8,355 nt of DNA from Hyphomicrobiales bacterium (GCA_025363375.1 JANYDZ010000254.1:1-8355), one strand, 5' to 3'; shown: positions 1-6,518, counted from the stretch's first letter. Notes: generated from the letters alone by a model not told the origin. Numbers and translations are program-made.

Positions 1-2
1 CC

Positions 3-122
3 TGCTCCGCCGGCTTCGGTTGCGACGCCCTATCGGCGGCGTACATGGCCAACCTCGACGACTACAAGTCCATCATGATCAAATCACTGGCCGATCGCTT
101 AGCGGAAGCGTCGGCCGAGTAT
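3..122 (+). pseudogene. metH: Internal fragment of cobalamin-dependent methionine synthase (MetH activation domain)
   Basis: Frame 3 reads as protein from the window edge to about position 122. It contains NLDDYKSIMIKSLADRLAEA, which closely matches the conserved DDY..IM.KALADRLAEAFAEY helix region of the MetH C-terminal AdoMet-binding reactivation domain. In intact MetH this segment is followed by a conserved HERVR.xxWGY stretch. Here the similarity stops right after the residues AEY, and the frame runs into unrelated residues and a TGA at 177-179. Only about 40 codons are visible, so the 5' part lies outside the window or is absent. The downstream sequence belongs to a different gene in a different frame, so this is a broken gene or one side of a chimeric join. 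The family call rests on memory of the conserved motif, not on an alignment. Confidence 0.65.
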
Positions 123-124
123 CA

Positions 125-859
125 GACGGGCTCACCATCGCCGTGCCGGGCCGCAGCTGGTTCATCGAACCCATGCTGAAAAATCCCAACGCGCAGTTTG
201 ATCCACTGACGCTCGGTTACGTCGGCTCAACCGGCACGATGAATTCCACCGTCTGGGTCAACGCGAATACGGGCATCGCGAGCTACAAGGATTTGATGGC
301 GGCGAAACAGCCGGTCATTTTCGGCGCGCTGGGCGCGGGCACGCAGACCTCCATCGTCGGCGCGATGATGGCCGAGCACGGCGCGCCGATCAAACTCGTC
401 AGCGGCTATCCCGGCTCCGCGCGCCTGCTGCTGGCCCTGCAACAGGGGGAAGTGCACGCTGTTTTTCTGACCGAGGATTCCTTCCTGCTGCATCAGGAAT
501 TGATTGCGCAAAAGCGCATCCTGCCGATCCTGCAATCGCGGCCCGTGCAGCCGGATATTCCGCTTGTCAGCAGCGCCGTCGCGCCCGCCATGCTGCCGGT
601 GCTTGAGCTTGCCACCGCGGGCGAGGCGCTGGGGATGATGGTGGTGACGCCGCCGAACGTGCTTGCGGAGCGCCTCGAAATCCTGCGCAAGGCGTTTATC
701 GAAATGGCGAACGACGGCGAGTACAGGGCGGAAGCCGCGAAATTCGAGACGCGGCGCGCCACGCCCTTCGAGGGCGCGCAGGTGGCGCGGATGATGCGCG
801 ATCTGGCGGCCAGCGCGACGCCGCCGGTGGTGACGGCGTTCAACCGGCTGAAGCAATAG
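125..859 (+). CDS. TTT-type (Bug-like) periplasmic solute-binding protein, 5'-truncated
   Basis: About 244 codons remain, starting DGLTIAVPGRSWF and ending at TAG 857-859. The DG(x)T(I/L) step, the SYKDL segment, a GAGTQTS ligand-loop-like stretch, and a GYPGSARLLLALQQGEVHAVF segment fit the second lobe of TTT/Bug substrate-binding proteins. These normally run to about 320 residues and bind small carboxylates or related ligands in the periplasm. The signal peptide and roughly the first 70-90 residues of lobe 1 are missing. The frame stays open upstream to position 2, but codons before 125 are an out-of-frame reading of a metH-like fragment, so a TTG start at 20 would be spurious. No start codon or ribosome site can be assigned. 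Only 70 nt, with no terminator, separate it from the cytochrome c gene at 930, so co-transcription is plausible. The subfamily looks divergent from classic Bug proteins and the ligand is unknown. Confidence 0.72.
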   Translation, partial: DGLTIAVPGRSWFIEPMLKNPNAQFDPLTLGYVGSTGTMNSTVWVNANTGIASYKDLMAAKQPVIFGALGAGTQTSIVGAMMAEHGAPIKLVSGYPGSARLLLALQQGEVHAVFLTEDSFLLHQELIAQKRILPILQSRPVQPDIPLVSSAVAPAMLPVLELATAGEALGMMVVTPPNVLAERLEILRKAFIEMANDGEYRAEAAKFETRRATPFEGAQVARMMRDLAASATPPVVTAFNRLKQ

Positions 860-929
860 ACCCCCCCGCTTCCCATTCGCCCCGCCCTGCCCTAAACTTC
901 GCCACAACGCAGCTTAGGAGGAATCGCGT

Positions 930-1328
930 ATGCGAATGGTATGGGCGGGATTGTTTTTAATCGCGGGCGCGACGGGCGCGCCGGCGCAGGATCACCATGA
1001 GGGCGCCTATGGCCCCGCCGATCTCAATCCCGCGCAGGCCGAGGGCCGCCGGCTTTACATGCAGTCGTGCGGCGTCTGCCACACCAGGCCCACCATCACG
1101 GCGCCGCTGTTTGGGCCGCAATTGTCGAAACTTGTGGTTGACGGCGCGCGCGAGGCGCAGGCGAAAAAGCAGATCGCCGACGGTTCGCCCAATATGCCGG
1201 GCTTTAAATACAATTATACTCCGGCGCAGATCGACGCCGTTGTCGCGTTTTTGAAACTGCTTCCCCCGCCGCCGCCCGCCACGCCGCGTCCCACCCCCGC
1301 GAGCACCCCCGCCAATCCAGCCCGCTGA
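930..1328 (+). CDS. Small exported class I-like cytochrome c (module 1)
   Basis: This 132-residue protein begins with a signal peptide (MRMVWAGLFLIAGATGAPA, likely cut after residue 19). A single haem c site CGVCH lies at residues 47-51, and Met89 in the GSPNMPG motif is the likely distal axial ligand. That is the classic order for a monohaem class I cytochrome c acting as a periplasmic electron carrier. The C-terminal 21 residues are a proline-rich tail (LPPPPPATPRPTPAS and onward), absent from its paralogue at 4124, which may be a flexible linker or docking arm. The start is fixed by AGGAGG at 916-921, eight bases before the ATG. The stop is 14 nt before the haem-propeller gene at 1343, so the two surely form an operon. 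The paralogue shares the EG.RL.....CG.CH, LSK, QIA.GSPNMPG and PAQIDA signatures. Electron transfer is strongly supported; its partner is inferred from context. Confidence 0.93.
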   Translation: MRMVWAGLFLIAGATGAPAQDHHEGAYGPADLNPAQAEGRRLYMQSCGVCHTRPTITAPLFGPQLSKLVVDGAREAQAKKQIADGSPNMPGFKYNYTPAQIDAVVAFLKLLPPPPPATPRPTPASTPANPAR

Positions 1329-1342
1329 CAGGAGAAACGAAC

Positions 1343-3205
1343 ATGAATCTGTCGCAATTCCTCACCCGCACAACGGCCCTGGCCGGCGTCTTTGGCGCTA
1401 CACTTGCGGTCGGCTCCGGCGCCTGCGCCGCCGACGTCGTTCTTTCCGGCGCGATCAAATCGCCAACCGGCGAGAAAATGGGCGGCGTGACCGTTTCCGC
1501 CAAGGCGGAAGGCTCGACCATCACGACCTCGGTCTACACCGACGAAAACGGCGACTATTTCTTCCCGCCGCTCGCCAGCGCAAAGTACAATGTCTGGGCG
1601 CAGGCCATCACCTTCGAGACCGCGAAAGCCGCCGTCGAGCTTTCCGCCAACACGGCGCGGAATTTCGACATGAAGCCGATGGCCGACTGGACGCGCCAAC
1701 TTGCCGGCGATGAGCTTCTCGCGGCGCTGCCCGACGCGAGCCCGGACGACAAACGCATGAAGAACATCGTGCGCAAGAATTGCACGGGCTGCCACACCGC
1801 GAGCTATCCCCTGCAACATAAATTCGACGAGGCCGGCTGGTTCGCCGTGCTCAACGTGATGAAGCAGGTGAACGTGCTCGGCGTGCATGTGCCCGAGCGC
1901 GTCGTCAACGGCACGATCGAGACGCACCAGAAGGAGCTCGCCGCCTATCTCGCGAAAGCCCGCGGACCCGGCGAGACCTCGATGAAGTTCAAGCTGCGCG
2001 CGCGCCCCTCGGGCGAGGCCGCGCGCGTCGTGTTCCGCGAGTACGACGTTCCCGTCGCGGCGGACGAGGGCCTGCCCTACAAATATCTGCCGCACAATGG
2101 TTCGGACTGGTCGCTCGGAACGCCCTCGGGCATGAACCACGCCAACGGCGTGCACGACGCCGAGCTCGATCTCGAAGGCAATATCTGGTGGACGCAGGCG
2201 CATCCCACGCACACGGAAACCGTCGCGCGCACGGACGCGAAGACCGGCGAGACCAAGGTCTTCACCATGAAGGAGCCGAACGGCTACGCCAGCAATTCCC
2301 ACGGCATCATCCGGGACACCGAGGGCTATCTGTGGTTCAACTCGCGTCCGTCCGCCAACCGCGGCGCCCGTCAGGGCCTCGTCAAGATCGACCCCAAAAC
2401 GCAGACGCTGACGAAATATGTGCCGCCGGACGGCATGTCCTTCACGGCGGGTTCGCTCGATTTCGACGGCAAGGGGCAGATCTGGGTGACCTCGCCGGAC
2501 GGCGGGCTGCGCTTCGATCCCAAGGCGGAAAAGTTCCAGGAGTTTAAATCCGTCACCTACAAGAACGAGTCCGTGGGCACGGTCTCGGTCTATGGCATCG
2601 CGGCGGACCGCGACGGCAACGGCTGGTGGGCCGGCATGACCCAGGACCTCATCAACAAGGGCGATATCGCCACCGGCAAGACGATGGAAATCAAATTGCC
2701 GCCGGACCGCAAGGAACTCGACTGGCTGACCGCCGACGAGAAGAAGTTCTACGCGACCTTCGCGCCGCCGGATTTCAACACGCCCTATCCCTGGGCGCAG
2801 GGTCCCCGCCGCATGGGCACCGACAAGGCGGCGGACGTGCTGTGGGTCGCCAATTCCTTCGGCGGCAATTACGCGCGCATCGACACCAGGACCTCGGAGG
2901 TCAAGCTGATCGATCTGCCCAACCCCGAAGTGCAGCAGCCCTATCACATCGTCGTCGACAGGACGCACGGCGCCTGGACTAATCTGTGGAGCACCGATCA
3001 GGTGACCCGCTACGATCCCGCGGCCAACAAATGGACCATGTTCGACCTGCCGACGCGCGGCACGGAAACACGCTACATCGGCATCCTTGAAAAGGAGGGG
3101 CAGCCCATGCAGGTGGTGATCCCCTATTCGAGGCTGCGCAAGATCGCGGTGATGCAACCGCGCAGCGAGGCGGAAATCGCCAGGATAAAAGCGGCGGCGC
3201 GCTGA
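1343..3205 (+). CDS. Exported haem c protein with carboxypeptidase-regulatory-like domain and Vgb-like beta-propeller (module 1)
   Basis: 620 residues. A signal peptide ends near ACAA (residues 27-30). Residues 31-113 form a carboxypeptidase-regulatory-like beta-sandwich (GGVTVSAKAEGST, YTDENGDYFF). One haem site, CTGCH, lies at 147-151. A Trp166/Met173 pair has the W-x6-M spacing seen in haem domains of quinohaemoproteins, so Met173 is the probable distal ligand. From about 225 to the C-terminus there are repeated propeller strands of the D..G.IWwt type: 276-285, 325-334, 373-384, 422-431, 497-505 and 539-552. They resemble the Vgb/streptogramin-lyase propeller. His271, His320 and His535 sit at strand entries and are kept in the paralogue. 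AGGAG at 1330-1334 precedes the ATG by eight bases. The export signal and haem site point to a periplasmic redox role. Family tools may call it virginiamycin B lyase, but that activity should not be assumed. The substrate is unknown. Confidence 0.9.
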   Translation: MNLSQFLTRTTALAGVFGATLAVGSGACAADVVLSGAIKSPTGEKMGGVTVSAKAEGSTITTSVYTDENGDYFFPPLASAKYNVWAQAITFETAKAAVELSANTARNFDMKPMADWTRQLAGDELLAALPDASPDDKRMKNIVRKNCTGCHTASYPLQHKFDEAGWFAVLNVMKQVNVLGVHVPERVVNGTIETHQKELAAYLAKARGPGETSMKFKLRARPSGEAARVVFREYDVPVAADEGLPYKYLPHNGSDWSLGTPSGMNHANGVHDAELDLEGNIWWTQAHPTHTETVARTDAKTGETKVFTMKEPNGYASNSHGIIRDTEGYLWFNSRPSANRGARQGLVKIDPKTQTLTKYVPPDGMSFTAGSLDFDGKGQIWVTSPDGGLRFDPKAEKFQEFKSVTYKNESVGTVSVYGIAADRDGNGWWAGMTQDLINKGDIATGKTMEIKLPPDRKELDWLTADEKKFYATFAPPDFNTPYPWAQGPRRMGTDKAADVLWVANSFGGNYARIDTRTSEVKLIDLPNPEVQQPYHIVVDRTHGAWTNLWSTDQVTRYDPAANKWTMFDLPTRGTETRYIGILEKEGQPMQVVIPYSRLRKIAVMQPRSEAEIARIKAAAR

Positions 3206-3246
3206 CGCGAAATCGTTGGCTTGAGCGGCGATGTTGATCTAGGATG

Positions 3247-3280
3247 AAGCCCTGCTCGCATTTCGAGCGCGGCTTTTTCG
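3247..3280 (+). terminator. Rho-independent terminator after module 1
   Basis: A 12-bp stem with two internal mismatches (AAGCCCTGCTCG at 3247-3258 against CGAGCGCGGCTT at 3264-3275) encloses a five-base loop CATTT. The right arm runs into five consecutive T residues (3274-3278). It lies 42 nt after the stop of the haem-propeller gene and ahead of pcm, so it separates module 1 from pcm. Confidence 0.8.
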
Positions 3281-3329
3281 TTCACTGCTCCGTTTTTTGA
3301 CGCCTGTCGTAAACCCGGACACATGTAAA

Positions 3330-4001
3330 ATGGACGAATACGCGCGGGCGCGCGAGCAGATGATCGAGGAACAGCTCCAAAAGCGCGGCATTGTCGATGT
3401 CCGCGTTCTGGAAGCCTTCCGCCGCGCCCCGCGTGAAAGATTTGTCGATCCCGAGCAGCAATCGCTCGCCTATTGCGACCGCGCCCTGCCGATCATGGAC
3501 GGGCAGACGATTTCCCAGCCCTATGTGGTCGCCCTCATGCTGAGCGCGGCGGCCATCGAGCCGCGCGACCGGGTTCTGGAAATCGGCGCCGGCAGCGGTT
3601 ATTCAGCCGCGCTGCTTGGCCATCTCGCCCAGCGTGTATGGACCATGGAACGGCACGGGCGTCTGGCGCGTTTCGCCGGCGCGCGCATCGCTGAACTTGG
3701 CCTTGCCAACGTCACGGTCCTGCGCGGCGACGGCACGCTTGGCTGGCCGCCCGCCGCGCCTTTCGACGCGATCCTCGCGACCGCGAGCGGCCCCGCCGTG
3801 CCCGAACCGCTGCGCCTGCAACTGGCGATTGGCGGCAGGCTGATCGCGCCGGTCGGGGCGGACCAATCCTCGCAACGTCTGATCCGAACCGTGCGTCGGA
3901 CCGCGTCCGACTTCAGCGAGGAGGATCTGGGCCCGGTGTCGTTCGTGCCTCTTGTCGGCGCGCATGGCTTTGCCGAGACCATCGCCGCGCGCGATCAATA
4001 A
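3330..4001 (+). CDS. pcm: Protein-L-isoaspartate O-methyltransferase
   Basis: 223 residues from the ATG at 3330, normal for bacterial PCMT. The enzyme uses S-adenosylmethionine to methylate isoaspartyl residues in aged proteins, starting their repair. Visible family signatures are PRERFVDPEQQSLAYCDRAL (residues 34-53), the GQTISQPYVVALM segment (58-70), the AdoMet-binding motif I VLEIGAGSGYSAALL (82-96), and the post-motif DGTLGWPPAAPFDAILATA (134-152) with GGRLIAPVG (168-176). No signal peptide is present, so it is cytoplasmic. An upstream TTG at 3297 would add 11 unconserved residues, so the ATG is preferred. No convincing Shine-Dalgarno sequence precedes the ATG. The gene lies between two copies of a cytochrome/propeller module, with a terminator before it. 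It may be a bystander or one end of the insertion/duplication boundary. pcm is confident; any link to the propellers is speculative. Confidence 0.92.
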   Translation: MDEYARAREQMIEEQLQKRGIVDVRVLEAFRRAPRERFVDPEQQSLAYCDRALPIMDGQTISQPYVVALMLSAAAIEPRDRVLEIGAGSGYSAALLGHLAQRVWTMERHGRLARFAGARIAELGLANVTVLRGDGTLGWPPAAPFDAILATASGPAVPEPLRLQLAIGGRLIAPVGADQSSQRLIRTVRRTASDFSEEDLGPVSFVPLVGAHGFAETIAARDQ

Positions 4002-4020
4002 CGGGTCCACGACAAATTAT

Positions 4021-4068
4021 GCGAAAGTCCTGCAATGCGAAAGTCCTGCGTTGCGAAAGTCCTTCCCT
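4021..4068 (+). repeat. Three tandem copies of a 16-bp repeat between pcm and module 2
   Basis: GCGAAAGTCCTGCAAT (4021-4036), GCGAAAGTCCTGCGTT (4037-4052) and GCGAAAGTCCTTCCCT (4053-4068) run head to tail. The first two differ at two positions and the third diverges after GCGAAAGTCCT. GCAATGC at 4032-4038 can pair with GCGTTGC at 4048-4054 (one G-U), forming a hairpin with a nine-base loop. A second small hairpin follows: CTCCGG at 4067-4072 pairs with CC and GGAG at 4079-4085 with one bulged G. Neither has a T tract, so neither is called a terminator. The rest of the 122-nt gap contains nothing else recognisable apart from the ribosome site near 4111. Confidence 0.85.
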
Positions 4069-4110
4069 CCGGGCGCTTCCGGGAGTAGCCTTTCCGCAAG
4101 TCGATGCTCA

Positions 4111-4116
4111 GGGAGG
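4111..4116 (+). promoter_or_regulatory. Ribosome binding site that fixes the start of the second cytochrome c
   Basis: GGGAGG lies seven bases before the ATG at 4124, the start that gives a clean signal peptide. An in-frame ATG at 4019 would add 35 residues encoded by the tandem repeats, with no ribosome site and no export signal, so 4124 is chosen. Confidence 0.85.
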
Positions 4117-4123
4117 AAGTGGA

Positions 4124-4486
4124 ATGAAGCGTTTTGCGTTGATGCTGGCCCTCGCAACCGCGGCTGCGACCGGCGGCGCGACGACCCAACAAGCCGCGAT
4201 GGCCCAACAAGCCGCCGGCCTTACAGGCGCCCAGCTTGAGGGCCAGCGCCTGTTCGTTCAGCACTGCGGCCTCTGCCACGCCAAAATCCAGATCAACGTG
4301 CCCGCGCCCAATGGTCCGGCGCTTTCAAAGGCCGTCTTCGACAACGGCGCCGAAGCCAAAGTCAAGGCGCAGATCGCGAACGGCTCTCCCAACATGCCGG
4401 GATACAAGGTCATGTTCGAACCCGCGCAGATCGACGCGCTCGTAGAATATCTGAAAACCGTCGAACCCGCGCCCGCCAAGCGCTGA
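4124..4486 (+). CDS. Small exported class I-like cytochrome c (module 2)
   Basis: 120 residues with a signal peptide that probably ends at AMA, residues 25-27. The haem c motif CGLCH lies at 48-52, and Met91 in GSPNMPGYK is the likely distal ligand. It is a diverged paralogue of the cytochrome at 930 (shared EGQRL, CG.CH, LSKAV, QIANGSPNMPG, PAQIDAL) but lacks the proline-rich tail, ending in VEPAPAKR. It should be a soluble or loosely attached periplasmic electron carrier. Its stop lies 22 nt before the haem-propeller gene at 4509, which has its own Shine-Dalgarno site, so the two are translated as an operon. It may also receive transcripts reading through from pcm, since no terminator is seen between them. 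The partner relationship with the propeller protein is inferred from the repeated gene order. Confidence 0.93.
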   Translation: MKRFALMLALATAAATGGATTQQAAMAQQAAGLTGAQLEGQRLFVQHCGLCHAKIQINVPAPNGPALSKAVFDNGAEAKVKAQIANGSPNMPGYKVMFEPAQIDALVEYLKTVEPAPAKR

Positions 4487-4508
4487 AAACATCGAGGAGT
4501 GAAACGCC

Positions 4509-6362
4509 ATGAAGAATTCACATCGCCTGAATTTCGTCAGCCACGCCGCGCTGTCCGCGGCCATGTCGTTCGCCGCCGCGTCGTTCGCAGCGCCCGCGGC
4601 CCTCGCCGCGGACGCCATCCTGTCCGGCGTCGTGAAGGACGCGTCCGGCGCGCCGATGGGCGGCGTCACGGTGTCGGCAAAAGCGGAGGGGTCGACTTTC
4701 ACGACCTCCGTCTACACCGACGAGCAAGGCGCCTATTTCTTTCCCGCCCTGCCCGCCGGCAAATACCGCGTGCGGGCGCAGGCCGCGACGTTTGAAACGG
4801 CGACGAGCGGCGTCGCCGCCGACGGCAAGGCGAAGCAGGATTTCGCCATGAAGCCGCTGAAGGATTTCGTGCGGCAATTGCCCGGCGACATGCTGCTGGC
4901 CGCCATGCCCTCCGAGACGCCGGAAGACGCGCGCATGCACCGGGTGCTGCGCACCAATTGCACGGCCTGCCATTCCGCCAGCTACGTGCTCCAGCACAAA
5001 TTCGACGAGGAGGGCTGGAACAAGATTCTCGGCTGGATGAAACAGGTCAACGTCTACGGCATCAAAGCCGAGCGTCCCGCGACCGCGGCCATCGAATATG
5101 TCCAGAAGGATTTCGCCGCCTATCTCGCGCGGGCGCGCGGCCCGGGCGAAACCTCGATGAAGTTCGACAAGATGCGGCCGCGCCCGTCGGGCGAGGCGGC
5201 GCGCGTGGTGTTCAAGGAATATGACGTCCCGGTGAACCCGGAAGCCGGCCTGCCGGACAAGACGACGACCAACGACGGTTCGGACTGGATGCTCGGCACG
5301 CCGTCCGGCATTGGCTCGACCGTGCATGATTCCTGGGTCGATCGCGACGGCAACGCATGGTTCACCTCGAACGTGCCGCAGCATGTCTCGTCGATCGCGC
5401 GCATCGATACAAAGACCGGCGCCATCAAGAACTTCCGGCTGCCGGGCCCCGGCGGCTTCTCGGCCCCGACCCACGGCATGACCATCGATCCCAAGGGCAT
5501 GGTCTGGTTCAACGTCAACACGGGCAAGGGCGGCCTTGGCCGCATCGATCCGAAGACGGAGAAGATCGATGTGTTCACCCCGCCGGAAGGCATGATGCCC
5601 ACAGGCGGCGCCACCACCGTCGATTACGACGGCAAGGGCCGCATCTGGTCGTCGGCGCCGGAGGGCGCGTTGATGTTCGATCCGGTCGCCGAAAAATACA
5701 GCGAGTTCAAATCCCCCACTTTCAAAACACCGAACGGCAACGGCGTGACCTATGGGACGGCGGCTGATCGGGACGGGAAAGGGTGGTGGGCGCAGATGGC
5801 GATCGACACGATTGGCTCCGGCGACCCGTCAACGGGCAAGTCTTCGGAGCTGAAACTGCTTCCGATCAAATCCGAACTTGATCTTCTCACGCCGGCGGAT
5901 CGCGCCTTCTACGACAAGGCGGTCGCCCCGGACTTCAACTCGCCCGTGCCGTGGCAGCAGGGTCCGCGCCGCATGGGCACGGACAAGAACGCCGACATTC
6001 TATATGTCGCGGCGTCCTGGGGCGGGCATCTCGTGAAGATCAATACGAAAACCAACGAGTCCACGATAATTCCGCTGCCCAACACCAAGACGAATCTACC
6101 CTATCACGTGCATGTCGACGGCAAGGGCGCCGCCTGGACCAATATGTGGATGACCGATCAGGTTGCCCGCTACAATCCCGCCGACAACAAGTGGACCCTG
6201 TTCGACATGCCCACGCGCGGCGGCGAAGCGCGTTACGTGTCGGTGATGGAAACCGACAAGGGCGCGCAGGTCGCGCTGCCCTACTTCCGCGCCAACAAGG
6301 TCGCGGTGATGTCGTTCCGCAGCGAGGCCGATTTGCAGGCGGCGAAGGCCGCGGCGCAGTGA
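4509..6362 (+). CDS. Exported haem c protein with carboxypeptidase-regulatory-like domain and Vgb-like beta-propeller (module 2)
   Basis: 617 residues, with GAGGAG at 4494-4499 nine bases before the ATG. The signal peptide likely ends at ALA (residues 31-33). The beta-sandwich domain spans about 35-115 and carries the same GGVTVSAKAEGST stretch as module 1. The haem site CTACH is at 151-155, with Met177 seven residues after Trp170 as probable distal ligand. Propeller strands with D..G.IWF-type motifs occur at 278-287, 327-336, 372-382, 420-429, 495-503 and 537-550. His273, His322 and His533 match His271, His320 and His535 of the first copy. By eye, over half of residues agree with the first copy, with long exact runs (for example RARGPGETSMKF is nearly identical, and QGPRRMGTDK is identical), but the propeller loops differ. 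This suggests related chemistry with different substrate or partner specificity. The substrate is unknown and the lyase label is not justified. Confidence 0.9.
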   Translation: MKNSHRLNFVSHAALSAAMSFAAASFAAPAALAADAILSGVVKDASGAPMGGVTVSAKAEGSTFTTSVYTDEQGAYFFPALPAGKYRVRAQAATFETATSGVAADGKAKQDFAMKPLKDFVRQLPGDMLLAAMPSETPEDARMHRVLRTNCTACHSASYVLQHKFDEEGWNKILGWMKQVNVYGIKAERPATAAIEYVQKDFAAYLARARGPGETSMKFDKMRPRPSGEAARVVFKEYDVPVNPEAGLPDKTTTNDGSDWMLGTPSGIGSTVHDSWVDRDGNAWFTSNVPQHVSSIARIDTKTGAIKNFRLPGPGGFSAPTHGMTIDPKGMVWFNVNTGKGGLGRIDPKTEKIDVFTPPEGMMPTGGATTVDYDGKGRIWSSAPEGALMFDPVAEKYSEFKSPTFKTPNGNGVTYGTAADRDGKGWWAQMAIDTIGSGDPSTGKSSELKLLPIKSELDLLTPADRAFYDKAVAPDFNSPVPWQQGPRRMGTDKNADILYVAASWGGHLVKINTKTNESTIIPLPNTKTNLPYHVHVDGKGAAWTNMWMTDQVARYNPADNKWTLFDMPTRGGEARYVSVMETDKGAQVALPYFRANKVAVMSFRSEADLQAAKAAAQ

Positions 6363-6401
6363 CAACCTTGATCTAGACCGGGCCCTTCCGTTAAGTCATT
6401 G

Positions 6402-6438
6402 ATGCCGCCCTGATTTTTTGGGGCGGCATTGCATTTTT
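6402..6438 (+). terminator. Rho-independent terminator after module 2
   Basis: A perfect 9-bp stem (ATGCCGCCC at 6402-6410 and GGGCGGCAT at 6421-6429) encloses a ten-base loop with six consecutive T, followed by TGCATTTTTC. It lies 39 nt after the stop of the module 2 propeller gene and closes the operon before the unrelated GGDEF/EAL gene. Confidence 0.85.
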
Positions 6439-6518
6439 CAGCGCCTGGATCGCGCGATCTTTACCTTTCCTGAACAACCGTGGCGCAAATATGAGTTTCC
6501 GCAACCCGTTGCGAAGAC

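Noticed and set aside
860..929. Possible promoter or terminator in the gap before the first cytochrome c
   Set aside because: Only a seven-C run and the AGGAGG ribosome site are visible. There is no hairpin with a T tract and no convincing promoter pair.
1214..3157. Very long open frame on the minus strand opposite the first haem-propeller gene
   Set aside because: It is rich in Arg, His, Gly and Val with no recognisable domain, lies fully antisense to a gene with clear signal peptide, haem site and propeller motifs, and is explained by high third-position GC.
4021..4068. CRISPR array
   Set aside because: The repeats are 16 bp and directly abutting with no spacers, and no cas gene is present.
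4518..5474. Open frame of about 318 codons on the minus strand within the second haem-propeller gene
   Set aside because: Same pattern of Arg/Gly/His-rich shadow translation in GC-rich DNA, with no ribosome site and no domain.
4509..6362. Virginiamycin B lyase / streptogramin resistance function for the propeller proteins
   Set aside because: The propeller resembles Vgb, but the proteins are exported, twice the usual length and carry haem c. Antibiotic lyase activity is not supported by anything else in the window.
6448..6459. Perfect 12-bp palindrome GATCGCGCGATC upstream of the GGDEF/EAL gene
   Set aside because: It could be an operator, but CG- and GATC-rich palindromes arise easily at this base composition and no second copy or promoter boxes support it.
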